A stretch of 64,000 nucleotides of DNA. It comes from Simmondsia chinensis. Lineage: Eukaryota > Streptophyta > Magnoliopsida > Caryophyllales > Simmondsiaceae. Positions 45,125 through 57,324 of the stretch are shown piece after piece (the first letter of the stretch is position 1; the number at the start of each line of letters is the position of its first letter). The stretch spans positions 23,815,438 to 23,879,437 of the forward strand of contig JAGTTD010000001.1 of the NCBI GenBank assembly GCA_018398585.1. Reading direction: 5' to 3'. Both the position numbers and the translations under genes were made by a program. A model generated the notes under the pieces. That model was not told the DNA's origin, searched no databases, and saw nothing but the letters and a program-made list of their open reading frames with translations.

Positions 45125-46935
45125 TTCAAAAACTCTGTAAATGCAAACAATCGTGTAACTTCCTTATATGATTCATGTATAATGTAGTGATGTATATTCT
45201 TTCAATTTAGCATACACAATAAGTCAGATATCCGCCAAACTGTACTATCATGCATAAAACGATGACCCAAACACACCACTCCTTACTCCCCGGCAGCGGG
45301 GTCGCACGAAGCTAGTACAGGTGAGAACTATTCTCAATTAACCTGTTTTCTCGAAACTTTTACTAAACATGATTGACTCGCCACTGTATCTTAGTCTCTA
45401 ACATGACACAACAGAGCCCCTCGGGGAGGCTAATGCATCACGCTAGTCAAGTGTAAATCATTACCTAAACCTCCATACAAATACACGAAATACTGCACGG
45501 CAGCGTGGTAGCATTAATTCTTTGCACTTTGGTTTATCCTAAAAGAAGTCTAACCCTGTAATCGGCAAACCGACATCCTCTGCAGGGAGGTCTATCGATC
45601 TACTATACTGGTAGACCAGTAATGGAGACCGTGAGGTTACAACAATTGGAACCTCGCTCCCACTTAATTTTTATAGCCAGCGGTTTTTAATTAACTTGCA
45701 TTTGCAACCTGGATTATCTCATAATCCCCTTTAGAGTCTCATTCTAAAATTAACCAAAATTAATTAAATAATTCATTCAAAAATACTATCGTTTTACAAT
45801 ATAGATTATCTCATAATCTTGTGTTAGAATCTCATTCTAAAACAAATCAATAAAATTAATTAATTAATTTTAATTAAAACAATACCAACATTTAATTTGG
45901 ATTATCACATAATCTACTTTTCAAAATCCAATTCCAAAATTAAATTGAAATAATTTTATTTAAAATTAATAGCGATTTTGTGCTTAGACTCTCCCATAGT
46001 CTATTTTTAGAATCTTATTCTAAAATTTAATTAATAAAATTTAACTTTTATTTCAAAATTAAAGTTAACTTAGATTATCATATAGTTTATTTTAGAGTCT
46101 TATTTTAAAATAATTTAAAATAACTTTTATTTAAAGTATACTAGTTCACTACTTAGATTATCATATAATCTAATTTAGAATCTGATTCTAAAAGAAAATT
46201 AATTAATAAAATAATTAATTTTGAATTATTGTGTAAATTAGTACTGACGCCAAGACGTCACAATAATAAAAAATAAAAAATAATTTTTTTAATTTTTAAA
46301 TTAAAATATTTAATTTTAAAATAAAATCGATCTAATCTCATTAGATCAATTTTATCCAATTTCGTATAAAATAATTGAATCTAATCTCAATAGATCAACT
46401 TTATCCAATTCTATAAAAATTTAATTGAATCTAATCTCATAAAACAAATTTTATCCATTATTAAAAATATTTAAATCTAATCTTCTGAGATCAATTTTGT
46501 CCGATTTCGTGAATCATGCCAGATAACGTACAATTTCATTATACGAACAACATAATCGCAAATTTATGGGTTGTTCCGAATTAACGATTAATTCATTAAT
46601 GATTTAAATAATTAAATTGTTACTACAAACTACTTAGTTAACTATTAAATCTTTTAATCGATTTAAACAATTTAAAAGGATACTTTAAAATATTCTAATT
46701 AACAATTAACTACTTTAAAGATTTAAACAATTTAAATCACTTATTCAAACAATCATCTGAATTAACTATTAATTCGTTCTTGATTTAAACTATTTAAATC
46801 GAACCGTGACGTTAAACTAACTTTCCTTGTTAATAAAATCTCTATTTTGTTAAATCGCTAATCTATTTATTTGTATCTTATTATACCTAGTCATGTATAC
46901 TATGAATGTAATCAGAGGCTGTCTCTAATACCAAT
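45125..46935 (-). other. 5' leader and primer site of copia unit 2
   Basis: Structured module at 45270-45665, hairpin ladder at 45700-46220 and AT-rich repeats to 46900, parallel to unit 1. The primer site is intact at 46922-46935: minus ATTGGTATTAGAGA, complementary to initiator Met tRNA with one change. No gene. Confidence 0.85.
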
Positions 46936-49163
46936 TGTTGGGAAAAAATATGAATTTTTTTGGGAAAAAAAACTCTGATGCTGACTATTGGGTTCACATT
47001 TGTCAACTATGGTCCCAACTATAGGCACCTATTAGAGCACTTAAAATAGGAGGCTCTTCTATCTACCTAAGCCCCCGGTCGGAGAGTCACGCATCGTGAC
47101 CCTTCACGTGCGAGAGGTCCTGGGAATATGTTTATCTCTGTAAACCCCTTGCCCTAATACCGGTTAATGGGATGAATTTCAAAAATTCTCCATAAAGTTT
47201 ACGCAGCGGAACGGGTTTAGAATTCATAACTCTAAACCTAAGGTCGATTTAAAATTCTTAATTTTAAATCAACTGACTAAAATTCATAATTTAAATTAAC
47301 AAATCAAAATTCTTTATTGAGATCTATCGGCCTTTTACTCTAATACATTCATAACAATACATGAATTTAAACGAGCATAATAACGAATACTATAAATAAA
47401 TAGAAAAGCGAAAAAGAATAAAGAAAGATGAACATACCTGGAAGTGCTCCAAAAATAAAGAAAGCCAAGAAAATCGAGACCGCGCGATCTTCTACGCAAT
47501 GACCTCGACCTACCTGGAGGGTGGACTCCAAAAAATATTAAACTGCGGAAAAAAAATCTTCGACGGAAATTTTTTCCTCCAATTCGGTCCCCGAAACTAT
47601 TTCCAGAAACCCTAAGACTTGTTTCAAAACTGAATGCCAAACCTCAGAATAAGCACCTCTATTTATAGGGGTCTACCGGAGTGAAAAATCCAATTTTATT
47701 CGCTGTGGGATTGCCAAGTTTAAATCAAAACACAACGTTTTATATATTATACAAAACAAAACGATGAGTTGCATAGCCTATACACGCGTTCTTTGGCCTA
47801 TCACTGCGAGCCACGGGGCACAGGGTGATTGGTCCACACCCAAAGGCGGGGATCCCCCTCTAGTTAGCCCAGCGTGTGACACGTGTCACACGCTTGTTGG
47901 TCGATCCGCGTATACGCAAATCGTCCCTTGTGTGTACGCGAATTTCCCCCTTTTTTCCACATGTAAAAATTCATCTTATGAATTTTAATTTTAAAAAATT
48001 ATTTCATTTTAAAATTTTTAATTTTTATTCATTTCATGAATAATATTTTGCAAAATTAATTCACCCATCTTATGCATAAATAATTCATCTCATGAATTCA
48101 TTAGTATTTTTCCCATGACAATAAATACAGTGGCTTGGGCAGGGACCTACTAGACAATTTAAATCTAGCTCCAAATGGGTTAACTTAATCATCTCATGAA
48201 ATAATTTAATTACCATTTAATAAGACTTAATTCCACTAAATAAATCTCACTGTACTCCAAACTTAAATTTTTTTATTCGATATCTCCCTAATAGACTGTA
48301 ATGATGACAACAACCCCTCCACTATATGTCCATGACAAAGGATAAATATAACCACTACCATTATCCTTCTCATAGCTTCTCCATTAGTTACCGACTCGCC
48401 CTTCATTGAATAATTCATTTATACTTGAACATATTCACAATATAAATTCCAAATGTCAAACACTTGGAATACTTTGGCCAAAGTTTCTGAACTATTCAAA
48501 TATTTTCGAATCAACTAAGGGGATATCTGTATCGCGTAAGAGACTATAGATTCCCTATTGAATATCTGATCCTTGTTACACTTCTCGCCGCTACCCAATG
48601 TATGTGGGATTTCAGTCATTCATTTAGACCTTACTTATAGTACACCAAAGTTAGTAACGCTCCATGCACAAGTCCAAAATGCCCTCAGGATTTAGAGTCG
48701 TCGTTCGAACAGTACAACGCGAATCACTCACTTCCAATAGTAGTCTAGAAATAAGTAATCCACATGGTCCAACTCAGTGTGTCAATCTTATTAAACACAC
48801 TAACCTAACACTTTTTGATCTCCATCCACATGACCAAGACAAGTCATCTAAAGTGTTACGTTATAGTCCTAAAATACAAGAGGTCCAAACTTGACTTCGA
48901 CTACAAGTCTTTCAAACAACAATCCATACCATTTGTTCCAAGTGTATCTGTGGCTTAGTCTCATAAACCACTTAGAACAAACATGTAAATTGTAGTCTGA
49001 GGACTACACCCATCTCATGGATGTCTCCCAAAAGAAAATCACATACAGTATAAATGCTCGCATACGCAAATTTAACTAGGAAACGTCTGGAATTTTAATT
49101 TTATTTATTAATTAAAATAATATATCCAGAATAAATCTGGATTTAAGGACACTGTTTCTAACA
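46936..49163 (-). repeat. Outer (5') copia LTR
   Basis: Plus TGTTGGGAAAAA to TTTCTAACA, 2228 bp, followed by GTTGC. TATA CTATTTATAGG (plus) at about 47661. 47871-47894 is a perfect 24-bp palindrome around CACGTG. Confidence 0.93.
47871..47894. promoter_or_regulatory. 24-bp palindrome with CACGTG core in copia LTR
   Basis: AGCGTGTGACAC followed by its exact reverse complement. The other LTRs keep decayed forms (GTGTGACATGTGTCACAC near 35482; GTGTGGCACGTGTCCCAC near 41587). It lies between the LTR start and the TATA box, where a retrotransposon enhancer would be. Confidence 0.55.
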
Positions 49164-50260
49164 GTTGCCCCCAAACCATCGGTAAACCCCTTGATCATAA
49201 TGGAAATGCACTTGATTGGCTGTGAAGTATGTCCTTGCCAGACCTAGGTTATATGGCATTCCTAGAAGCACACCAGTGTTAGCAGGCTATTGGTTCATCC
49301 TTGCCTGATCAATCCCCAAGTCTGATCTCTAGGAAGGGGGGCATTATTTTTCCTCCTAGTATTGTAAGTATAAGAGGTCTAGGATGAGAAGTCTGGTTCT
49401 CGAAAGTAGGGACTTGACCATGCACCCCTATTTTAAGGCCTTAAGTGGATCTCGAGGCAACCTCTACTACTTGAGGAAGGTGCGAACAGTTATGCCCCCG
49501 CCTCGACACCGGCGCATTTTCATTGATATCCCTCATGGTCAGAGAGAAACTCTGATTCCAAGGCCCAGCAACTCCAAGGGGCACTTTGTTGATTTAAAGG
49601 CCCAGCAACTCTAAGGGAAACTCTGTAACACCTAGGTTAGCCACAGTTGGGTTTTTGGTTCTCTCAAGGACCTTGTAGTCAACCTAAGCAACTAGTAACC
49701 ACGAGCTCAAGGGTATCTCGCGAGGATAACCAGCTAGCGCTGATGGAAGAGGCGCAAGCCTGAGTTGCCTGATATCACTTCTAAGGGCTTGGACCAAGCC
49801 ATTATAAGGCTTAGCTTCTCTAACCAAGATAGGTTTCACTTCAACCACCATCTGCCTAGCCACGTCCTTGGGCATTAGAGTAGCAGTAGAAGACAAGGTC
49901 GACTTCATTTCTACTAAGACTCCATCAGTTTCTTTGTGAAGCCTTTCATTCATAGAGGTTCGAACATCATTAATTATGGCTCTCATGGCAGCCAAGTTTT
50001 CACGCTGAGCTGCTAGATTGCACTCTGTTTCAGTATGTTGTCTCTCAAAGGCTTCTGTGGTTGTTTGATAGACTCTTTGGTCCGTAATCCCCAAACAAAG
50101 TTTGAGCATATTCGTGAAACTCTTGCAAGAATGGCCATCGAGCCCAATATGTTCATCTTTCAGGATGTCATCATCTCCACCACTTTCGCTGCCGTGGCTG
50201 TGACTTGGTTCATCCCTTTGAGATACGGGACTTTACTCAAAAGGACGCCCAAGTAGGGAT
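49164..50260 (-). pseudogene. gag: gag N-terminal region, Tat-type
   Basis: Continues the Tat element right of the copia insertion. 49684-50109 is an open 141-codon stretch, helical and charged (ERQHTETECNLAAQRENLAA, MRAIINDVRTSMNERLHKET). The rest is broken. No zinc knuckle. Assigned to Gag by position and because its left part would join 34543. Confidence 0.6.
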
Positions 50261-50796
50261 CCAACCAAGGCTAAGCCTTCTGCTTCCTATGCTTGAGGGC
50301 ACTAAACCTCCTGGTCCTGACCATCAGCAAATAGCAGGTAATTACGTTTTGGTAATCCACGATGTCTAAAAACAACGACGTCTAGTTTAAAGCCTCCCAC
50401 TATGGATGCCAAAAGCCACGTTTGCTCTACTACTTGTTTCAAGTTCTGTGTGTGCGGTCACCATAAATGTGAAAAAAAAAAAACATGCAAAAGCGACTCA
50501 CTGCGACTAGGGAGTAAGCCTAATTACGAGCTGCACGTCGTTGACCTAAACCACTCGCCGTTTTCGGATAAAAGGTTGTGATATGTTGATATATCTGACT
50601 TCGTTTGAACCGTGATTTCTGCTTACGCTTCAATTAGGAAGACTTTATCAGATGCTTTTATGGATTTTTTATGTATTTTTGTGACAAAAAATTAAAGGAT
50701 ATGGACCAAACTAAAGTGGTAGTTACAGAGACGGAGCAGGGCCACTGGCCCCTTTCTTCATACTCTTAAAAGTCAGAGACTGGGGTACAGACAAAC
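50261..50796 (-). other. Probable primer site and partial 5' LTR of the Tat element
   Basis: On minus, TTTTGGCATCCATAGTGGGA (50395-50414) has the form of a Tat primer site (TGGC start) with apparent C-to-T and G-to-A decay. Sequence to its right (50415-50796) should be the LTR and is cut at 50797 by element G. No gene seen. Confidence 0.45.
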
Positions 50797-50876
50797 TGTC
50801 ATGGCCCAGGATTTGAAGTTAAGTACTAGTAAGTCGTTGGTTGTAATAAACTATTATAAGTCCTTAGTATTAGCCT

Positions 50877-52465
50877 AGATGCCTTACTTGGTGCATGCTT
50901 AGCAAGTGCACTAAGTCGTATCAAGTAATAAAGAGTGAGTAGAATATCGTTCCCACGAGAATTTTTATTGAATGAGTACCGAAATTAGTAGTTTTAGAGC
51001 TATTTCAAATACTAAAATTTAAAGTTTTTAATATGAAACAAAAAAAAATAAAAAAGAACATCAATGGTTTCTGATTCTATAAAAGGGTGTGGTGATTTTT
51101 AGGAAATTTTAATGATTTAATAAGATCCAAGGCCTCTGATTTCACCTAGTTACATCAATACGCCTTTCTATTCTCGATATTCAAGTCGTTGTTACGTGAT
51201 GATGGTCGAAAACCCAAATTTACCAAATATTCTCTCTCGAGCAAAATTTAGCATGCTCTTTTACATATTAACTCATCAATCTTTTGCATGAATTTAAATA
51301 AGAAAAGAGTTTTAAACTCTAGCATTCGCTCAATTTGTGGTATTTATAACCTTAGCAATCATCATAAATCTTCCTTCGGACTCATTATGAATCATTATAG
51401 GTTTTAAATGGTGATCAAGCATTCAAAACTCATGAAGAACACTGATAAATACTTCAACAATGCAATAACAAAACATTGAATACGTTGAATTAGAAGAGAG
51501 CGTATATTACAACTTAGACTACATTGTAGCCTTGGAAAAACAAAATTAGTGCATGGTAAACATAATATAATACAAAATTAAGATAAAATTAACGAACTTA
51601 AAGAAAAAAAGGACAGAAAAGAACTAGAAAACAAGAAATCACAAACCAAACTTTTTCTTTTCTCCTCCTTCTTTTTTCCTACGAATTTCTACCTATATTC
51701 CTACTTCATATTGTGTTTTTTCTAGATGAATTGATAAAACACTTCCACAAACTCCCTATTTATAGTACATAAGGTTGGAATTATATAATATAAAAAATAT
51801 TGCAATCTTAAAGCTCATTGCACTACCTTGCTGCCATTGCCGCCCAGTTTTTGCAACTTGCTGTTCTTGCTCTTTTTTTTATTTTTTTTTTTCTGCTTTG
51901 CACCGCTCAAAATTACTCTTTATATCATTATGAACACGTCCTTGAAATGTAAAAATCATCCTTGCATTTGCTTTGTTCATTTTTCCACCCATTTTTGCAA
52001 GTTGAAATGAATTGTTCAAGCTTATTGTTCATCCTGTGCAGCTTGCTATTGTTGCTATTTTTCTTCAGTTTTTTCAGCTTTGCACCACCCAAATTCAGAG
52101 TTTAAATCAACTTGGACATGTTAATGTATTGTTTAATCCATCTTTTCTTTTGATTTGTGCATTTTGCCACCCCTTTTTGCAATTTGAAGTGAATTGTGCG
52201 CATGTTCTTGTTGTTCTTTTGGTAGCTGCGTGTTTTGATGTGTTTTGCCAAATTTTTCACTTTTGTTTTGATGCATCTTGCACTCACCTGTTGATGTTTA
52301 TGATAAAACCTAGCAAGGTTTAGCATAGAATGACTGCTTTTGCAAGAATATAGCAATAGAAGCATAAAAGAGCAAAAGCGAGCAATAGCGATAAATATTT
52401 GACATACAATGGTTTGAAAATGAATCAAAATGATATGAATAATTATATACTAAATTAGAATTATA
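50877..52465 (-). repeat. 3' LTR of N
   Basis: About 1589 bp. Right edge beside the tract (plus AGCCCCAAACATAAAT). The left edge begins AGATGCC where its partner has TGATGCT. Open stretches on the plus strand inside are low-complexity Phe/Leu runs and not genes. Confidence 0.9.
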
Positions 52466-52875
52466 AAAATAGCCCCAAACATAAATGTTGCTCGTCCTCG
52501 AGCAAGGCTAAACATTAAAGCACATGATCTCGTGCTTTTTAAGAATTTATCACAATTCAAAGAAAGACTACTTCTATTAGAAAAGAATGACCAAGACTCA
52601 AAGTTTTAAGGTTCTAAAGGCAAAACAATCTTTCCAAGGAAAAACCCATCAATTACCTGGGTAGTCGAATTCAAAAGTTGGCTAAACAAATTAAGTTTAT
52701 TCGTTCTTTTTAATCTCAAGACATTCAAACTGAATAGATGACAAAAATCATGCCATTTATAACAGGACTTCTCAGGTATGGCCAAGACTTAAAGTTATTC
52801 ACAACATTTACTTTCTTGTTTATTATTTTTTTTTTTAATGAGGGACTTATCTGCCCCAATCAACCCAGCCTATTA

Positions 52876-53150
52876 GTATATCTCTGGCGAAAATCAAACT
52901 TCTGACCTCTAGGCGATGACCGCATGGGTAAGAGAAGCCCCCACTGGGACGCCCTCATTATGAGTGCGTGAGTATATCTTCAGTGAGAATCAAACTCCTA
53001 CCCCTGGGCGGTGATCGCATGGGTAAGAGAAGCCACCACTGAGATGTTCTTATTATGACTTTACGAGTATATCGTCAGCGAGAATCAAACTCTTGACCCC
53101 TGGGTGATGACTGCATGGGTAATAGAAGCCACCAATGAGACGCCCTCATG
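52876..53150 (-). repeat. Three tandem tRNA-like modules in N
   Basis: Reverse-complement counterpart of 2214-2495. AGAATCAAACT (B-box-like) and CATGGGTAA-type blocks recur three times at about 93-96 bp. Same orientation relative to the element as in the other Athila copy. Confidence 0.7.
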
Positions 53151-54558
53151 ATGGGCAGCGCATATCTTAAAATGTTTACATGGACAATGGTGCTTTGAGA
53201 TACTACGCTAAAAAATATATACATATATTTTTTTCATATTTTTTTAGACTTAGGCATAACTCTTCAAAGTATATTATTTAAATGATAATCTTGATGCAAT
53301 CCATTCAATTTTTTGCATCTTTTAATCAGAAAGAAAGGTAAAACAGCCATGCTAACTAGTGAACTAAAATACCATGGCCTTATCAAAACACAACCTTAGA
53401 ATATATCATGTTTTGCAATTAGAACACAAAACAGTTGATTCTTATGTTATTCAAGCCTAATCAAAGCAAAGGAGCTAAGAAGTGTAGAAAAATTGCCCAA
53501 AACATGACGATAAAAAAAGGAACATACCCAGTGCCTCAAGGGCTCCCGCCTACACAGGGTCTTGGGGGGGGGGGGGGGGTGGGGTGTACCGGCCTTCCCA
53601 GTTCAGGGTGTTAACCTGAAGAGAGGCTGTTTCCCAGTGCCCCCAACCTGAGGGTGAGGACTTCCCAGGAGGTCACCTATCTTGGTACTACTCTCGCAGA
53701 TCTTTAAAAAAAATTTTGTGGTATTCAATTGGTTCAAAATATGCAAGAAAAAATTTAAAAGACTATTGATTTAAACTATAGAAAATGGAAAACCTATTTG
53801 TTGGCCAACACTATCTACAAACCCATACAAAGGCTCCGAACTCTGGGAGGCACTAAAGCCGACTCTAAAAAGTAAAGAACGACTAGACAAAAAAACCTTC
53901 TGAAAAAATTTTGTTCAAAATTTAAACTCGCACCCCCAAACTTAAAGTTAACATCGTCCTCAATATTAAAAGAAATACAAAGAATGAAACAGTAGGTAAG
54001 AGATACTTCCAAAGTTTGAGGATTGCTTTTTGATGGTGAACATTGTCATCAGGTTATCCCTAAACTTGTTTCAAAAACTAGTTTGAACAAAATATACAGA
54101 AACATGAGAGAACAATACAAATGAAAGGAAAATAAGATAAAAGAAGTAAATAAAAAAACACTTGGGTTGCCTCCGAAGAAGAACTTAAGTTATAGTCGTT
54201 AACTTGACTTTTTGACGATGATCTATCTCGTGTCGGGAAGGAGAATGGAGTTTCCTCCATCCACCCTCAATCACCATTTTCTTCCATGGATCTTCCTTGT
54301 ACCCTTCTTTATGCAACCACTTCCACCTTCTCTAACGATGGGATCCTTGAGCCTAATGTGCCATAACACGAATTTCCTTTTTCAATCTTTTTTGCATTTT
54401 TTCACTGAGTCATCCTTGGCTCCAAAAGCCTCTGAATTTGTTAGACAAGCTTGGCACTCTATTTTGATCATTGGTGGTGGTGGGTCAGTCAAAATAAGTT
54501 TGGTCATTAGTGGCGATGTTTCAATCAAGGGGGTTATGTCACGTTGAGGTGGTTTCTT
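53151..54558 (-). other. 3' tail of N (non-coding), with SINE insertion
   Basis: Non-coding tail comparable with 1331-2200 (shared TTTTGAAACAAGTTT and the block ending GGAGGCAACCCAAG). Broken by a SINE-like insert at 53512-53700. The plus-strand open stretch at 54212-54547 is antisense to the gag/tail junction and has no coding support. Confidence 0.65.
53512..53700 (-). mobile_element. SINE-like element with 5S rRNA-like head
   Basis: On minus: GCGAGAGTAGTACCAAGATA and on to GGTGACCTCCTGGGAAGTCC (53656-53697) match the internal-promoter half of plant 5S rRNA with about three changes. Then come a body with a C run (16 G on plus, 53564-53579), a 3' block GGCGGGAGCCCTTGAGGCAC with TGGGT that resembles the conserved 3' end of angiosperm SINEs, and a T-rich tail. 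It is absent from the same place in the other Athila copy. Clear target duplications were not found; both edges are A/T runs. Confidence 0.65.
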
Positions 54559-55236
54559 CTAATGTGTTCTCATCTTCAATGTTATGGCATTATTTTGTTC
54601 CCCTAGGTCAGTGATGGTATTTCTTGGCAGGAAATCTTTGGACCTCTCAGAAAGTTCCTCTAATGTAGTTCCTACTTGAGTTTCTAAATTTTGGATGGAG
54701 GCTTCTGGGTTTCTAAAGTTAGCCTTGGTTTCTTGAATTACCTGCATGAACTCCCTAAATGTTTCTTCTAAGTCATATTTCTTTCCTTGGGATGGATAAC
54801 TGCGTGACCAAAGTGCTTAATGATGGTTCCAGGAAAAGTTAGAGGGGTTCATCCATCTTGAACTGTAGGTGTTAAAGCAAGAATCATGTTGGGCTTCTTG
54901 ATAATTTGACATGTAGTTATACTATTCAAAACTCAATAAGGAAAATCTATAACCCACTTGGCATTCCACACTAACATAGTTACCTGCACAAAATTCACAT
55001 CTAGGAGTACGAACAAATTTTATGTTATCTAGTTGTTTTTGAATTAGTGAGAGTTGAGCAGATAGGGCATTAATTTCATGAATTCCAAGTGGTCTTCTTG
55101 GTACAATTTGGTATTGAGGTCTCATATAGTTGTTATATGCCATCGCCTGTTGCAAAACTGTGTTAAAATTTTGGAAAAGAAAAAAAAAAATAAACTTAAA
55201 GTTAAAAGAAAGGTAAAAATAATGAGAAAGAACCAA
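54559..55236 (-). pseudogene. gag: gag C-terminal part of N, Athila-type
   Basis: 54922-55236 contains LSAQLSLIQKQLDNIKF and the Cys motif CEFCAGNYVSVECQVGYRF, typical of Athila Gag. 54559-54747 continues NFRNPEASIQNLETQVGTTL and ends ITLKMRTH. A break lies between them. The N-terminal Gag domain is missing or unreadable in 55237-55700. Confidence 0.75.
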
Positions 55237-55726
55237 AATACTATACTATAAGACAAAGCTTAACTAAGCCAAATTTTAAAAGTGTTGAAAAGTTAAAGGA
55301 AAGATAAAACTAATTAGAAAACTTAAAATAGAACAATCTAATACAAAAGCCTAACAAAAACCAAAGAAAGATAATACTAATGTTTGGAAAAACTAAAAAA
55401 AAAAATTAATTTAACTTTCGAAAATTTATCAAAGTTAACTTATAAGTAAAATAAAGACGAAAATAATGATAAAACACAAAGAAAAACAACAAAATAAAAG
55501 GAACTTAACAAAAACTTAATAAAAACAAAAATTTTGGGAGGGGGTGGTCTAAGAAAATTAAAATAATTTTGCAAATAATATCAAGTGGATAAAATAAATG
55601 AAAGAAAATAAACTTCTTCTTCAAACTTAAACAAATTTTGCAAGTTTTAACAAACATTAGTATAAAAACTAGTTGGTATTGATATCACTGAAATGAGAAC
55701 AATCTCCGACAACAGCGCCAAAAACT
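55237..55726 (-). other. Leader and primer site of N
   Basis: A-rich leader. Minus TGGCGCTGTTGTCGGAGA at 55703-55720 is an Athila-type primer site (tRNA-Asp-like TGGCGCCGTTG form), six bases from the LTR. No gene. Confidence 0.8.
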
Positions 55727-57324
55727 TGATGCTTTACTTGGTGTATGCTTAGCAAGTGCACTAAGTCAAATCAAGCAATAAAGAGTGAGTAGAGTATCGT
55801 TCCCACGAGGATTGTTATTGAATGAGTACCAAAATTACTAGTTTTAGTGCTATTTGAAAGACCGAAATTTAAAGTTTTTGATTTGAAACAAAACAAAATA
55901 AAAAAGAACAACAGTGGTTACTGATTTGATAAAAGAGTGTGCTGAATTTTAGAAGATTTTAATGATTTAATAAGATCCAAGGCATCCGATTTCACCTAGT
56001 TGCATCAATACAGCTTTCTATTCTCGATATTCAAGTGGTTATAACTTGTTGATGGTCCAAAACCCTAATATACTATATATTAACTCATCAATCTCTTGAA
56101 CGAATTTAAATGAGAAAAGAGTTTTGAAGATCCATGGTTTTCACTTAAGACCATACAAATTGCATTAATCTCTCTCGAGTATTCGCTCAATTTATGGTAT
56201 TTATCACCTGAGCAATCATCATAAATCTCCTCTCAGACTCATTATGATTTATTATATGCTTTAAATGGTGATCAAGCATTTAAAACTCATGAAGAACAGT
56301 GCTAAACACTTCAACAATGCAATAACAAAATATTGAATACGTTGAATTAGAAGAGAGTGCATATTACAACTTAGGCAGCATTGTAGCCTTGGAAAAACAA
56401 AATTCATTCATGGAAAACGTAATATAATACAAAACTAAGACAAAATTCATAAACTTAAAGATGAAAAGGATAGAAAAGAACTAGAAAATAACAAATCACA
56501 AACCAAACTTCTTCTTTTCACTTCCTTGTTCTTCCCTACGAATTTCTAACTATATTCCTACTTTGTATTGTGTTTTTTCTGGATGAATGGATAAAACACA
56601 TCCACAACCTCCCTATTTATCATAAATAAGGTTGGGATTACTTAATACAAAAAATATTGCAAGCTTAAAGAACATTGCACTACCTTGCTGCCATTGAACG
56701 CCCAGTTTTGCAACTAGCTGTTCTTGCTCTGTTTTTTTTTTTTTTTTTCTTTCCTGCTTTGGACCGCCCAAAATTAGTCTTAACATCATTAAGAACATGT
56801 TCTTGTAGTTTAAAAAGCATCCTTGCACTTGATTTGTTCATTTTGCTACCCATTTTTGCAAGTTGAAGTGAATTGTTCAAGCTTGTTGTTCATCCTGTGC
56901 AACTTGCTGCTCTTGCTGTTTTTCTTCAGTTTTTTCAGCTTTGCACCACCCAAATTCAAAGTTTACATCAACTTGGACATGTTAATGTATTTTTTAATCC
57001 ATCTTTGCTCTTGATTTGTGCGTTTTGCCACCCCTTTTTTGCAATTTGAAGTGAATTGTGTATGTTCTTGTTGTTCTTGTGGTAGCTGGGTGTTTTGATG
57101 TGTTTTACCCAACTTTTTTCTTTTGTTCGATGTATCTTTCATTCATTTGTTGATTTTGATAATAAAACCTAGCAAGATTTAGCACAAAATATGTGGTTTT
57201 GCAAGAAAATAGTAATAGGAGCGAAAAGAGCAAAAGCGAGCAGTAGCAATAAAAATTTGATGTACAATGGTTTGAAAATGAATCAAAATGATACGAATAA
57301 TTATATATCGAATGAAACTTATCA
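55727..57324 (-). repeat. 5' LTR of N
   Basis: 1598 bp, plus TGATGCTTTACTTGG to AACTTATCA, then AGCCT. Similar along its length to 50877-52465 and, less closely, to 2661-4529. Confidence 0.93.

Larger units (their letters stand above)
34544..49163 (-). mobile_element. Ty1/copia derivative with three LTRs and two internal regions
   Basis: Layout on plus: LTR 34544-36738, internal 36739-40793, partial LTR 40794-42881, internal 42882-46935, LTR 46936-49163. The outer ends carry the duplication GTTGC (34539-34543 and 49164-49168), so the whole 14.6 kb behaves as one insertion. Both internal parts are about 4.05 kb and have the same order: long leader, gag, start of protease, then a jump to the integrase tail and second half of RT/RNase H. 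The parent was therefore already a pol-deleted, non-autonomous element. The middle LTR lacks about 165 bp at its primer-site side. Confidence 0.92.
29578..50796 (-). mobile_element. Tat-type Ty3/gypsy element, split by copia dimer
   Basis: Minus-strand order: probable primer site and partial 5' LTR (50396-50796), gag (49164-50260, 33420-34411), RT (31640-33195), an extra RNase H (31150-31640), integrase (29828-31012) and tail. The extra RNase H before integrase supports the Tat lineage. Interrupted at 34543/49164 by the copia element (GTTGC duplicated) and in its 5' LTR by G at 50797. No 3' LTR is recognised on the left. All coding parts are broken. Confidence 0.8.
50877..57324 (-). mobile_element. 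Pol-less Athila derivative N (6448 bp)
   Basis: Two LTRs (50877-52465 and 55727-57324) with AGCCT on both sides (50872-50876, 57325-57329). Primer site TGGCGCTGTTGTCGGAGA (minus, beside 55727). The internal part is only about 3.3 kb: leader, end of gag, then directly the 3' tail with the triple tRNA-like repeat. Protease, RT and integrase are absent. Tail and LTR match the Athila element at 1-4529. Confidence 0.92.

Noticed and set aside
51828..52323. Plus-strand Phe/Leu-rich open frames resembling membrane proteins
   Set aside because: They lie inside an LTR of N; the hydrophobic text comes from T-rich DNA. The same holds for 2922-3414 and 56675-57014.
53656..53697. Functional 5S rRNA gene
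   Set aside because: Only about 42 bases of 5S similarity, missing the 5' half and box A, and joined to SINE-like sequence.
54212..54547. Plus-strand 111-codon open frame
   Set aside because: Antisense to the gag/tail region of element N, with no family features.
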